Shown: one piece after another, positions 4,898-14,205 of the stretch
Layout of the letters: every line of letters starts with the position of its first letter
Position numbering within the stretch: the stretch's first letter is position 1
Source of the DNA: a virus
Strand: one strand, 5' to 3'
Virus record (IMG/VR): IMGVR_UViG_3300036766_000385
Location: 1 to 48,511 of that record
Length of the DNA: 48,511 nucleotides
Notes under the pieces: model-generated
Told to the model about the DNA's origin: nothing
What the model saw: the letters and a program-made list of their open reading frames with translations, nothing else
Databases searched by the model: none
Position numbers and translations under genes: made by a program

Positions 4898-6368
4898 AAT
4901 CGTCTTTGGGGCACAATCAGCAGGCGGGGAAGATTTCAAGCAGGCTGAATGGCTAGCCGAAAAACTTGGCGGAGCGTGGCGGTACGACTTTACGGCAAAA
5001 CAATGGCATCATTTTGATGGGGTGCGTTGGGCGATGGATAGTACTGGACAGGTGATGCGCACGGTTGCTACTGCGGCAGCTAATACGTTGAAGGTTGGAG
5101 TAAACGATGTAGCATTACAGAAAGCCCTGCTTCGTCTGTTCAATATCGCGTCCGTCAATAAGGCCCTGGAAGCACTGGCGACCCTGGATGGGTATGGGAC
5201 CGATGGTTCAGACTGGGACCAGGATATCAACCTGCTCGGAACGAAGAGTGGTATCGTTGACTTGCGATACAATCGTCTCATCAAGGCCACGCCAGACCAA
5301 CTCGTCACACGTAGTACGGGAACGGTATTTGAACCCATCTCCGGTCCGGAGGATTTCCGTCGAGTGGCACCGGAGTTCATGGAGTTCTTACTGGAAGTGA
5401 CTTCGGACTACGATGAAACTCCGGATGTCGGGCAGGCATCCTATATCCTCCTGTGGTTCGGGGCGAGTTTGTTCGGGTTTACTCCTGAACAGCGATTTCT
5501 GCTCATGACTGGGGGCGGCGGCAATGGTAAGGGGGCATTGAGGCATGCCATTATGCAGGCCGTGGGCGAATATGCGCATATGGCCGATTCTAATATGTAC
5601 TCGCGCTCGAAGTTCGGACCTGCGCGCTCGGATGGTCCGCGTGCCGACCTGATAAAGTTGAAGGGTAAGCGCATCGTGTTCTGTTCTGAGCCCGATAAAG
5701 GACAGTTCAACGAAGAGATGCTCAAGGCGCACACCGGCGGTGACATCATCACGGCCCGTGACCTTTTCTCTCGGGCAAGTCAGCAGATTTCATGGGAGCC
5801 AACGCATAGTATCACATTCCTCGTGAACGATGCTCCCTCTATTGAGGATATCGGCTCCTCGATGGTGCGCCGCTTGATGGTGGCTGACTTTCGACACCAT
5901 TACGAGGGAAAAAATGAAGACAAGGAGATGTATGGATACCCTGATGCCAAGTTGGACCGGGAGAAATCTGGTATCCTGTCTATCTTGTGTTGGTCAGCAA
6001 AGGCATGGTACGACCAGTGGAAGGGTGGTCATGGTGGACTAGAGCTGCCCGCTCGGGTGATTGAGCAGTCCAAGCAGTTCATCGAGCGCAATGACCCGAT
6101 TTCCGAAGCCCTGCGCGAGGCATTTGAGTTTAGTGCAGAGTTCTCTTGTGCCGGTCTGGTTGCCTACAGAACATATCAGGAGTGGCATGCCCGTTCGGGG
6201 CAGGATGGAGAGCCTTTATCCAATCCGAAGTTCGCAGAGGCGTTGATAAAGAGGAACTTTCACAAGGACCGCACGATGAAGAGTGTCATTTGGAGGGGTC
6301 TCAAGCCACTTTCTGCCGTAAAACTCGCTGAACGAGAGGGCGACGAGTCCGACGAGGATGACGCATAG
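4887..6368 (+). CDS. Superfamily 3 / D5-type replicative helicase
   Basis: 493 aa from the ATG at 4887 (a GTG at 4881 is also possible). It has a D5-like N-terminal domain followed by an ATPase core. Walker A is GGGGNGKGA (residues 209-217). Downstream are the acidic segment RIVFCSEPD, the sensor-like stretch SITFLVND and the arginine-bearing SSMVRRLMVADF. The C-terminus, about 130 aa, is helical with an acidic tail. It unwinds DNA for the prim-pol just upstream. The phage has no polymerase gene, so host polymerase is presumably recruited. Confidence 0.88.
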   Translation: MASEIVFGAQSAGGEDFKQAEWLAEKLGGAWRYDFTAKQWHHFDGVRWAMDSTGQVMRTVATAAANTLKVGVNDVALQKALLRLFNIASVNKALEALATLDGYGTDGSDWDQDINLLGTKSGIVDLRYNRLIKATPDQLVTRSTGTVFEPISGPEDFRRVAPEFMEFLLEVTSDYDETPDVGQASYILLWFGASLFGFTPEQRFLLMTGGGGNGKGALRHAIMQAVGEYAHMADSNMYSRSKFGPARSDGPRADLIKLKGKRIVFCSEPDKGQFNEEMLKAHTGGDIITARDLFSRASQQISWEPTHSITFLVNDAPSIEDIGSSMVRRLMVADFRHHYEGKNEDKEMYGYPDAKLDREKSGILSILCWSAKAWYDQWKGGHGGLELPARVIEQSKQFIERNDPISEALREAFEFSAEFSCAGLVAYRTYQEWHARSGQDGEPLSNPKFAEALIKRNFHKDRTMKSVIWRGLKPLSAVKLAEREGDESDEDDA

Positions 6369-6791
6369 ATGGCGAAAAACGGCGAGGCCCCCTTGCGGGG
6401 GCCTTTGTGTCCTCATTGTGGTGTACGGCATCGTTCTATCACGGAGAATGACTGCCTGGACCGTCATCTAACCGAGCGAACCCTACAGAACCGTGTGGTT
6501 GGGCGTGCTAGACGACGAGGATGGACGGTTGCACATGCCGGAAAAGGTTGGGTCGGGGACGAGGGTCAGATGGTGACGCAGATGCCTGCCGGCTGGCCAG
6601 ACCTCATGTTGTTCAAGCCAGGAATGCTACATCCGGTCATTGCCATGGAGTTCAAAAGGGAACTTGGTGTGGTTTCCGACGACCAATGGAAATGGCTCCA
6701 GCTTATGAACGATTGTGGAATACCCGCCGTGGTCATTCGGCCATCGGACCTCAGACAAGGCCGCGTGACTGCTATACTAATGGGAAGGTAG
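6369..6791 (+). CDS. VRR-NUC domain nuclease
   Basis: 140 aa, starting directly after the helicase stop. An N-terminal CPHC pair with following H/C residues (CPHCGVRHRS) precedes a VRR-NUC fold: TLQNRVVGRARRRGW, GWPDLMLF (catalytic D), AMEFKRE (catalytic E-x-K) and a final VVIRPSDL strand. These PD-(D/E)XK-like enzymes cut branched or structured DNA, and phage versions sit with replication genes as here. It probably resolves replication or recombination intermediates. Confidence 0.85.
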   Translation: MAKNGEAPLRGPLCPHCGVRHRSITENDCLDRHLTERTLQNRVVGRARRRGWTVAHAGKGWVGDEGQMVTQMPAGWPDLMLFKPGMLHPVIAMEFKRELGVVSDDQWKWLQLMNDCGIPAVVIRPSDLRQGRVTAILMGR

Positions 6792-6796
6792 GTAAC

Positions 6797-7012
6797 ATGT
6801 CTCTGATTCAACATGGCGTCCGTTGCAATGCATGCGGTGACCGTATCTTTTCGAACTCCCGGCATGATTTTGTGACCTGCTCTTGCGGGGATACGTTTAT
6901 TGACGGTGGTTTCGATTACACCCGAGTCGGGTTTACTACTGAAACTGGGCCGCCCGAGAGTATCGAACGCCTTTTACAGAGACCACCCAAGCAGAGATTT
7001 CGTTCTAGATGA
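6797..7012 (+). CDS. Conserved small zinc-ribbon-like phage protein
   Basis: 71 aa, ATG at 6797 behind GGAAGGTAGG. The sequence HGVRCNACGDRIFSNSRHDF followed by VTCSCGD contains CxxC and CxC pairs, arranged like a zinc ribbon. I recognise this as a common small phage protein of unknown function. Its stop overlaps the next start (ATGA). It sits between replication and packaging genes. Confidence 0.75.
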   Translation: MSLIQHGVRCNACGDRIFSNSRHDFVTCSCGDTFIDGGFDYTRVGFTTETGPPESIERLLQRPPKQRFRSR

Positions 7013-7560
7013 GTGGTCGCGCCTGTACTATCTGCGCTAATCCAACCCTGCGTAGCATGGTTGAACATTCTTACGAGGCCGATATTTCTAATGCTGGTAT
7101 TTCTCGTCAACTAGCAGAGTTTTCCGATAATCCGCCCAGTCCCGAGGTTCTCGGTCGCCATAGGAAACATTACGTGCCCGTTATCCCGAAAGAGCAGCGA
7201 CAAACCAAACGTGATGCGGCTGCCATCATCAAGGGTCGCGTGCTCGATGCGCTTGAGGCTCGCCCCGACCGTGCGGGGCAGTGGGTCGGTGAGGGCGCTG
7301 ATAAGACTTGGCTGCCTGCATCAGACATTCTCGATAAGGACTTACAGCCTGCCCTCAATACTGCGCTCGGGGCGCAGAAAATCGAGGATGCACGTGAGAA
7401 GGTCAAGTCGAAGCAGGGGAGTGCTGAACTTGCCTTTGCCATCATCGGGATGATTGCGGGTAAATCGTTACCCGTTCTCGAACTGGAGGATGGGCTGACC
7501 ATTGAGGGTGAGTTTCACGACGACGATGAAGATGATGACGCGGTAGACGGGGATGCCTAA
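7009..7560 (+). CDS. Putative terminase small subunit
   Basis: 183 aa, start coupled to the previous stop (ATGA). The N-terminal third, with CTICANP, a helix-turn-helix-like ADISNAGISRQLAEF and the closing LGRHRKHYVP, resembles a DNA-binding fold. The tail is very acidic (DDDEDDD). It overlaps the large terminase gene by 8 bp, the usual place of the small subunit, which recognises the packaging site. Assignment is by position and HTH pattern. The 35049-35276 protein has a similar C-x2-C ... RHRRNH layout. Confidence 0.6.
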   Translation: MSGRACTICANPTLRSMVEHSYEADISNAGISRQLAEFSDNPPSPEVLGRHRKHYVPVIPKEQRQTKRDAAAIIKGRVLDALEARPDRAGQWVGEGADKTWLPASDILDKDLQPALNTALGAQKIEDAREKVKSKQGSAELAFAIIGMIAGKSLPVLELEDGLTIEGEFHDDDEDDDAVDGDA

Positions 7561-9115
7561 AGTCAGTGACCGGCGAACTGACTACCTACTGAGCGCGCGA
7601 TTCAACCTGACCTATAAGCAGGTTGCCGCGGCCCGCAAACTGCGTACTTTCGCACGGGAGCGACTGGGTATCGAGTTGCATCGCGGTCAGTTGGCATTCG
7701 GGGGTATGGTTCTCGCGCGTGATGCGCAATCCCTCAGCTCGGCCGAGTTCCTGACCTTACTCCTCGCCTCGGGCAACCAGGCGGGCAAGACATCATTGAT
7801 GGCTGTGCTCATCATCTTCTGCTGCCTCGATAAGACGAACAGATTGAAGCCGCTGAGTGAATCAGAGGCTATAGGTTGGCTGCGCTCTGAGTACCATTGG
7901 TGTCATTTCGGTATCTCGCAGGAGGTAGCCGACCTGGTGTTCAGCGACATCGTGCGTTTGTTGTCGGGCACTCACGGCGGGCAAGGGGCGCGGGGGTGCC
8001 CGCTCACGGCCGCTGGTCCTGTGGCATCCTGGGATACGAAGGAATATGGGGACTACCGCTGGGTCCGGTTTGCCCCTGAATGGGGTGGCGCGGAGGTGCA
8101 TTTCCGTACCACGGGGGAAAAATCCCTTGGGCAGTTGGGTAAGGTTCTACACGGCATCTCATTCGATGAGGCGGGAATCGAGCGAAACCTGAACTTCCTC
8201 ATCAAAGAGGTTTTCAGCCTGCGGCGTATCTCGACCGGCGGACAGCTCATCATGATGTCTACGCCGTCCGAAGACCTTGGGTCTGATTTCGCCGACAACT
8301 GGGACCTGGGTAATCCTGAGAATCCCAAACGACTCACTTCCTGGTGTTCTCTGCGGATGTCTACCCGTGACAATATCGGATACGGTCTTGACCAAGTGAT
8401 GTTCGACCGTCTGACTGCTGATATGGACGAGCGGACCATCAAACAGAATATCGACGGTGAGTTTCTCCAGGCGAAGGCTGCCTACTTCAATGGTGCGAAC
8501 GTGGAGGATGCCTTCATTTTGGGTATGCCGGAACGCGCGACCGTGAAAGCGAAAGGCGTATATCTACAGGGAGTTGACCCGGCGAAACAAGCAGACAGCG
8601 CATGGTCTATCGTACTCAAGATTGTGGCTAACCCGGAGAAGGGTTACGAGGACCGCCCTTTTCTGGTCGGCGTGCGGGCCGAGCAGCGTCGTGGCCAGAA
8701 GTCCACGGAGACACTGGTGGCCCTGGCCGTGGATGCTTTCAATGCGTATCATGTCGGGCGTCTCAGTAGTTCGTGCTATACTGCATTAGACGCCACGGGA
8801 TTTGGTGGTAAAATGTTCAGGGAAGCTCTTGAGGGCGACATCCCAAATCTGACCAATATCGAGTTCGGCGGGACGATTCAAAAAAAGCGGATGCTTCTCG
8901 GGGACCTCCGCACCATCATTGACGAGGGCCGTCTTCTCCTCCCGAGAGAGGGCATCTGGCTCCAAGTAAGGAAACAACTACTTGCCTACCGCCTTGAAGA
9001 CCGAAAACTGGAACAGGATGCGGTCATGGCTCTAGTTTGTGCTGTCCATATCCTGCGACGCACCCCTGTTGATGGTTTGGCATCGGTGCCGTTTGATATG
9101 ACACGGGCCGTCTAA
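7553..9115 (+). CDS. terL: Terminase large subunit
   Basis: 520 aa, within the usual length. The ATPase half has Walker A GNQAGKT (74-80) and Walker B ISFDEAG (202-208). The RNase H-like nuclease half shows LQGVDPA (D342), ALDATGFGG (D413) and EQDAV (D489) as the metal-binding acidic triad. It pumps DNA into the prohead through the portal and cuts it. It overlaps the small subunit gene and, by one base, the portal gene. Confidence 0.95.
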   Translation: MPKVSDRRTDYLLSARFNLTYKQVAAARKLRTFARERLGIELHRGQLAFGGMVLARDAQSLSSAEFLTLLLASGNQAGKTSLMAVLIIFCCLDKTNRLKPLSESEAIGWLRSEYHWCHFGISQEVADLVFSDIVRLLSGTHGGQGARGCPLTAAGPVASWDTKEYGDYRWVRFAPEWGGAEVHFRTTGEKSLGQLGKVLHGISFDEAGIERNLNFLIKEVFSLRRISTGGQLIMMSTPSEDLGSDFADNWDLGNPENPKRLTSWCSLRMSTRDNIGYGLDQVMFDRLTADMDERTIKQNIDGEFLQAKAAYFNGANVEDAFILGMPERATVKAKGVYLQGVDPAKQADSAWSIVLKIVANPEKGYEDRPFLVGVRAEQRRGQKSTETLVALAVDAFNAYHVGRLSSSCYTALDATGFGGKMFREALEGDIPNLTNIEFGGTIQKKRMLLGDLRTIIDEGRLLLPREGIWLQVRKQLLAYRLEDRKLEQDAVMALVCAVHILRRTPVDGLASVPFDMTRAV

Positions 9116-11100
9116 TGTCACTCAATTGGTTTGGTACAGGCGGTGAGACTGTTTTTGCTGATATGACGCTCCTCAAGGGCGTCTTGCATGCTGCCGATGA
9201 TGAGACGAAACAGGTCATCTATGGTCTTTCGCGGCGGATTGCAGCTATCAAGCCTAATCAGGACCGTCTCCGGCAATGGTGCGACCGAGCTGATAAGTTG
9301 TACTACGCCGAAGACATGACCAAGGGTGGCGCAGACTTGTGGGCATCAGACCCATCCGCCAAGGAGCCCGGACGTTCTCACGTATCAGTCAATACGCCTG
9401 CGGTATATGTGGACGTACCCTCGGCATTGCAGGCCGTCGAACCCATCGAAAATATGCTGGCTACTGATACAACTCCTGAGGCACGAACTGCTGCCGCAGC
9501 CATCGAGCGTCTCTACACAGCCTGGAAACAATCCGAAGACTTCGACCTCAAGTTCCATAAAGCTATCACGGTAAAGAGCCTGTACGGCATCACTGCTGGG
9601 CGCGTCTACTGGGATGCAAACGAAGGCGATAAGGGCAAGGTATGCGTGCAGGTCGTGGAACAACCGCGCAACCTCCATCTCGGGTTCAAGACCGATGAGT
9701 ATGAGGAACTGGAGTGGGCCGCATATGTCACTCGCTATGAACCTAACGCACTCGCCGAGGCGTTCGGCGTAGATGTGATTCCCTTCAAACAGGATGATGG
9801 TACGGTATTGCCGCTCGTTCAGGCCCATGATTGGGACAGTGAGCCCCGCCGCCCGTGGCTGGCGATGGGCGATGCTCGCGTCGAAGTATGGGATTACTGG
9901 TATCGTCAGCCGGTATGGCGCGGAACGAAGTTCGTGCGCATGGATACATACAACGTCGTCATCGCGGGTAACTTCATCATTCGTGGTCCTATCAAGTACA
10001 AGGAATACGAAGGCGCACTGCCGTATCTGCCGCTCTATAACACATTCGTTCCCGGTCTCCCTGGTGGGCGGTCCGACCTCTATGACGTAGAGCCACTAAT
10101 CCGTGAAAAGTACGAGCGTATCACTGCTGGATCACAAATGATTGCCAATGGTGTGGCCGGTGACTACTGGCAGTTGGTCGGTCCGGATGCGCCTCTGCGT
10201 GTTCCGGCTGGTCTCAAGCCTATCCGTAATGAGTTGGTCGGCCCTGGTCCTGGTAACCGTATCGAGGTGATTACGCCATTCATCGCACAGTTCCAGTTGG
10301 AGCAGTATCTTGGACGTATCGACCGAGAACTAGCGGTCGTTTCCGGATTGAACGAGTTGTTGTTGAGTCTTGCTCCGGCGTCCGTGCTTTCATCCTCGAA
10401 GGCCATCAATGCGCTTATCTCTAACTACGAGTCGCGTATGTCTATTCGTCGTCGTCTTCTTTACAAATGGCGTCGTGATGTATGGGAGTTGACGCTAAAG
10501 GTATGGGCGGCAAGGGATGCTACCGTCAAGATTATCGTTGGCAACGGTGGCGGCATTCTCGATATCATTGACCCCAGCCTGTCGCCGCGCGATGAGCAGG
10601 AGACAGCCATTCGCGCTGCCAATCTCGTCAATGCGAAACTGTGGTCGCAGGCACGCGGCATGGATGCCGTTGGCGTGGATGACCCGGAGACGGAACAGCA
10701 ACTCATTCGCGAGGAAAGTACGGATGCTACGCTCTGGCCCGAGCGGGTGCAGGTCATGGCGCAGTTGCTTGCGGCCTTGCAGTCGCTCGGTTTGAACGCC
10801 CCGCAGGGTGCCCAGGCACAGGCTCAGGGGCAGATGACTTCGGGACAGGCCGACCTCCGTGCCGCTCTTGGCGCGGGGACGCCTAGCGTGATGCCCGGCG
10901 CGCCCGGAGCTGGTGGGGAACCGAGCATGATGGGTCAAACACCTCCGCTCCCGGGTCTTCCGCCCGAGGCAGGGGGCGCTCCATTCGCGCAGCCGCCGGT
11001 AGCTGCTAGTGCCCAGCCCCCGCTGTTGCAGGGTATGATTCAGGGCGGTAAGGTGAAGTCCAGAATACTTACGCAAAGCAAGTTGGGGAGACGTGGCTAG
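9115..11100 (+). CDS. Portal protein
   Basis: 661 aa, start fused to the terminase stop (TAATG). It has the layout of long phage portals: an N-terminal WCDRADKLYY region, SHVSVNTPAVYVDVPSALQAVEPI, a wing with aromatic strands, and helices around GLNELLLSLAPASVLSSSKAINAL, a stretch typical of portal stems. The C-terminal ~130 aa are Gln/Pro/Gly-rich and low in complexity. The dodecameric portal is the packaging vertex and binds TerL and the tail. Assignment rests on position, length and these segments. Confidence 0.85.
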   Translation: MSLNWFGTGGETVFADMTLLKGVLHAADDETKQVIYGLSRRIAAIKPNQDRLRQWCDRADKLYYAEDMTKGGADLWASDPSAKEPGRSHVSVNTPAVYVDVPSALQAVEPIENMLATDTTPEARTAAAAIERLYTAWKQSEDFDLKFHKAITVKSLYGITAGRVYWDANEGDKGKVCVQVVEQPRNLHLGFKTDEYEELEWAAYVTRYEPNALAEAFGVDVIPFKQDDGTVLPLVQAHDWDSEPRRPWLAMGDARVEVWDYWYRQPVWRGTKFVRMDTYNVVIAGNFIIRGPIKYKEYEGALPYLPLYNTFVPGLPGGRSDLYDVEPLIREKYERITAGSQMIANGVAGDYWQLVGPDAPLRVPAGLKPIRNELVGPGPGNRIEVITPFIAQFQLEQYLGRIDRELAVVSGLNELLLSLAPASVLSSSKAINALISNYESRMSIRRRLLYKWRRDVWELTLKVWAARDATVKIIVGNGGGILDIIDPSLSPRDEQETAIRAANLVNAKLWSQARGMDAVGVDDPETEQQLIREESTDATLWPERVQVMAQLLAALQSLGLNAPQGAQAQAQGQMTSGQADLRAALGAGTPSVMPGAPGAGGEPSMMGQTPPLPGLPPEAGGAPFAQPPVAASAQPPLLQGMIQGGKVKSRILTQSKLGRRG

Positions 11101-11430
11101 ATGAGTCGTTCTTCGGCTAGTTATATGAGCATCTGGTATCAGAATCATCGTGCTGAAATGATGGTTCGTTCTTCCGAGCGAGCACGGGCTGGACGCGCCA
11201 TGTTGAATATGCTCAAACAAGTACCATGTATGGATTGCGGCGGTTCATTTCCTCCCGAGTGTATGGATTTTGACCACAGGCCCGGTACTATCAAGGTGGG
11301 TGATTTGAGTAGAATGATTCGTCATAGTGTTGTAAATATTCTCATCGAAGTTGAGAAATGTGATATTGTTTGTGCTAACTGTCATAGGCTTAGAACAGCC
11401 CGACGTTTGGAGGAATACATTGATGGCTAA
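11101..11430 (+). CDS. HNH-like endonuclease
   Basis: 109 aa, starting right after the portal stop with GGAGACG upstream. CMDCGGSFPPECMDFDHR and then EKCDIVCANCHRLRTARR carry two Cys pairs around a D-H and N-C-H core, the zinc-stabilised HNH layout. Such genes are often mobile insertions in phage head modules or packaging-associated HNH nucleases. It overlaps the following small gene by 8 bp, so it seems settled in the operon rather than newly inserted. Confidence 0.8.
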   Translation: MSRSSASYMSIWYQNHRAEMMVRSSERARAGRAMLNMLKQVPCMDCGGSFPPECMDFDHRPGTIKVGDLSRMIRHSVVNILIEVEKCDIVCANCHRLRTARRLEEYIDG

Positions 11431-11584
11431 TCGTCATCCGGGGTTCAAGGCAGTGCAGGCACAGATTGCCCGCAAGCAAGGCATCTCAAAGGAGCGCGCA
11501 GGCGCTATCCTGGCTACGGGAGCGCGTAACGCGAGCGCAAAAGCTAAGGCGAAGAACCCGAAGCTCGGCAAGGTCAAGGGGTAA
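11423..11584 (+). CDS. Small basic head-module protein
   Basis: 53 aa, ATG at 11423 behind GGAGG. The sequence is Lys/Ala-rich: an N-terminal MANRHPGFKAVQAQIARKQG and then repeated Ala-Lys stretches ending NPKLGKVKG. Similar short proteins are common next to phage portal genes. Function unknown; DNA contact is plausible from its charge. Confidence 0.7.
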   Translation: MANRHPGFKAVQAQIARKQGISKERAGAILATGARNASAKAKAKNPKLGKVKG

Positions 11585-11586
11585 TC

Positions 11587-11724
11587 ATGCCGCTCAAACC
11601 GGGCAAGAAGAACATTGGAGCGAATATCCGCACGGAGATGCATGCCGGTATGCCGCAGAAGCAGGCTATTGCCATCGCTATGCGGGTAGCTGGTAAGTCG
11701 CGTAAGTCGAAGCGGGGTCGCTAA
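11587..11724 (+). CDS. Tiny conserved phage protein (TEM-x-AG-x-PQKQA type)
   Basis: 45 aa, ATG at 11587, ending TAA at 11722-11724, where the A is shared with the next ATG. The core NIRTEMHAGMPQKQAIAIAM and basic tail GKSRKSKRGR belong to a widespread family of very small phage proteins that I recognise by sequence but cannot name functionally. It sits between portal and virion-protein genes. Confidence 0.75.
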   Translation: MPLKPGKKNIGANIRTEMHAGMPQKQAIAIAMRVAGKSRKSKRGR

Positions 11725-14204
11725 TGGCTCGCAGGGGCAGGTTCGGGCGTCTGCCGAGGGCAGCCCCATCTCTCGCTGCGACTATCATAGCCATAGCCCG
11801 TGAGATGATGGCTCAGGCTGACCGCAACCTTATGGATGCCTGGAAAAATGGCGGTGTGTTCGAGGGCGGAAAGGCGACGGATGAGCGGGTACTTGCCTAC
11901 TGGAAGTCGCGCATGGCTGAACTTGACCCTCAGGACCCGGAGTACGATACCACTAAGAACCAGTATTTGCAGTTGCAATATGCGGTTGAGCAATCCAAGG
12001 CAGACTTGCAACATTTGCAGGGCAAGTTGAGCGACCGAGGGTATGCCGACTTCTTTCTCAAGTGGGCGAAGAAGGTTCCGAAGGATAGCGAGTTCTGGCG
12101 TTCGTTGCAAAAGGATGCCGCGCAACTTATTGAAAGTGCCAAGGCTAAAGGTCGCGCTGCTGCTGCCAAGGCCAAGACGGATGCCTATAACAAGTTCGTA
12201 GCCGATACGACCAAGACGGACATCGCAGTCGGTAATGCGCTCACGGATGCGGCATCGAAGTATGCAGCGGCAGCCGGTCTCAATATCACCGCCGATGGCG
12301 ACCTGGTTCTCGAAGGATTGACCGAAGATATCGCAGGAAATCCGGCCAAGTATCAGGCGGTACTTGATGCCGTACATGCTATCAACCCGGGCTGGGATGG
12401 CAACGTGACGCAAACCTTCTTTGCCAGTGCCATTACGAAGGCTACGGCTGGTTATGCTGCCATCGCTGTGCGGTCTCAGAAAGATGGGTATGTCTCTCGG
12501 GCTAAGTCGGCGGTGGATAACGAATCCCAAATGGCCTCCTGGGGTGCCAACTTGAAGGTTTGGCCCATCGCTCAAAGTTATGATGCCGCATACAATCAGT
12601 TCGTTCGGACATGGAGTAATCCCAACGCCAGCCAACTCGACCGACAGACTGCTGCGCAGGCGTTCTCTAATGCTGTCGGTGGTCTTGCTAGTACGACGGG
12701 ATTAGACCCAGCCACTGCTGGCATGCTTGAGGCTGACGCAGCACGGGCCATCGGCCAAGATGCTGGTGATAGTCCTTCCTTCGGGTCGGGTATGCTTGGT
12801 CACGGTGGTATTGATGCTAATGTCCAGCAGGCGAGCGCTTTCTTCAAACAACAGAGCGATGCGAAGGCAGCTAATCCTGATGCGTTTGTGTATGCTGCCA
12901 CGGATGCCCAGGGCAACTATGATCCCACCGGCAACGGTCCGCTTGGTATCGTTCCGCGAGCATCTGTTCCCGGTGATTCGCAGATGGTTGCCATCCCGCA
13001 GTTGGGCGGCAAGGCTATCATGGCGGTCGTACCCCTGCATAGCATTACCGTAACCGACCCGAGTAATCCCAATGCTGCACCGATTCAGGTTGGTAGCGTC
13101 ATCACCTATCGGGTAGGGGATGCGGTACTCACGATGTATGGGTATCCAGATTCTGCGGGTAAACTCCAATGGACGCTGACGAGTCCCGTGGCGGATGGTG
13201 TATCTTCCACAATAGACAAGAGTGGCAATATGGTTCTGAGTGCCCCGGCAACTTCACAGGGGGACCTTTTGGCTCGGGCGCAAGCATTTGATGCCAAGTA
13301 TGGCACGACTTTAGTCAATCCTGACGGTAGTATCAATGAGTCTGCGTCGGTGAATATTCGTGATAGTGACGGTAAGGTTTCTGCGACTATCTCTGCGACC
13401 ATCAAGAATGGTATCTTTGCGGCGACACAGGCAAGTCATGCGTATGATGCTAAGGGCCAAGAGGTAGCTAGTGTTTCTGCGCCACTTTCCACTGGTGCGG
13501 ATTTCAATATCGCGACGGCTATCAACACTATTTCGCCATCGCTTCGATCTTTAGGTAATGTTCCGGGCCTGACATTCGATACTCCATTAGCTGCATCTGT
13601 CAAATCGGCTGCGGAGAATCTTTCTGCCGGACAGGTCAGCGCTCTAGCGAGCGACCGAGAGTTCCAACAGGCATTTCTTGCGCAAGCCGCAAGCCAGTTT
13701 GGTACGACGAATATCTACGACTCGCGTATCGCCGAGGCATGGCGGGTGATGACGACCGTGGCCATTTCACCAGATACGTCTGGTGAGGGTGAGTTTGCGA
13801 ATGCTGGACGGGGTGGTTTGCCACAATATCGCACTGACCTGCAACTGCCCGGTAGTCAGCAGGTGCCCGGCGCACTTCAACCCGTCGCGCTCACCTTCGG
13901 GCAGAATGAACTGCGACTTCCGAGGGTGCCGGGTATCAGTCCTGCATCTCGAAATATCGACATCGGTGTTCCCACGACTACTCTGCCGACATTCGCGCCG
14001 CCACAACCATCCTATCTGCCGACCCTAACACCTACGGTCACGCCTACGGCCACACCTATTGTGACGCCTACGGCGACGCCCTTAGCTGTGACTCCAACAC
14101 CTACAGCACCACCGCGACTCTATGAACCGCCCTATGCGGCACCGACACCTGCACCCACTCCATCGCTACTTATTCCTAAGTTCGGTCCGCCGAAGGCGCT
14201 CTAA
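11724..14204 (+). CDS. Large virion-associated protein with Pro/Thr-rich tail (826 aa)
   Basis: Starts at the overlapping TAATG of the previous gene. The N-terminal ~170 aa are helical and charged, with alternating Ala/Lys stretches. The middle holds Ala/Gly/Ser-rich segments. From about residue 735 the chain becomes a disordered linker of Thr-Pro repeats (TPTVTPTATPIVTPTATP). No enzyme motif is seen. Its place between portal and scaffold/capsid genes, beside a 1834-aa protein, suggests an internal or ejected virion protein. The Thr-Pro style resembles secreted proteins of Chloroflexota, a weak host hint. Confidence 0.55.
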   Translation: MARRGRFGRLPRAAPSLAATIIAIAREMMAQADRNLMDAWKNGGVFEGGKATDERVLAYWKSRMAELDPQDPEYDTTKNQYLQLQYAVEQSKADLQHLQGKLSDRGYADFFLKWAKKVPKDSEFWRSLQKDAAQLIESAKAKGRAAAAKAKTDAYNKFVADTTKTDIAVGNALTDAASKYAAAAGLNITADGDLVLEGLTEDIAGNPAKYQAVLDAVHAINPGWDGNVTQTFFASAITKATAGYAAIAVRSQKDGYVSRAKSAVDNESQMASWGANLKVWPIAQSYDAAYNQFVRTWSNPNASQLDRQTAAQAFSNAVGGLASTTGLDPATAGMLEADAARAIGQDAGDSPSFGSGMLGHGGIDANVQQASAFFKQQSDAKAANPDAFVYAATDAQGNYDPTGNGPLGIVPRASVPGDSQMVAIPQLGGKAIMAVVPLHSITVTDPSNPNAAPIQVGSVITYRVGDAVLTMYGYPDSAGKLQWTLTSPVADGVSSTIDKSGNMVLSAPATSQGDLLARAQAFDAKYGTTLVNPDGSINESASVNIRDSDGKVSATISATIKNGIFAATQASHAYDAKGQEVASVSAPLSTGADFNIATAINTISPSLRSLGNVPGLTFDTPLAASVKSAAENLSAGQVSALASDREFQQAFLAQAASQFGTTNIYDSRIAEAWRVMTTVAISPDTSGEGEFANAGRGGLPQYRTDLQLPGSQQVPGALQPVALTFGQNELRLPRVPGISPASRNIDIGVPTTTLPTFAPPQPSYLPTLTPTVTPTATPIVTPTATPLAVTPTPTAPPRLYEPPYAAPTPAPTPSLLIPKFGPPKAL

Positions 14205-14205
14205 C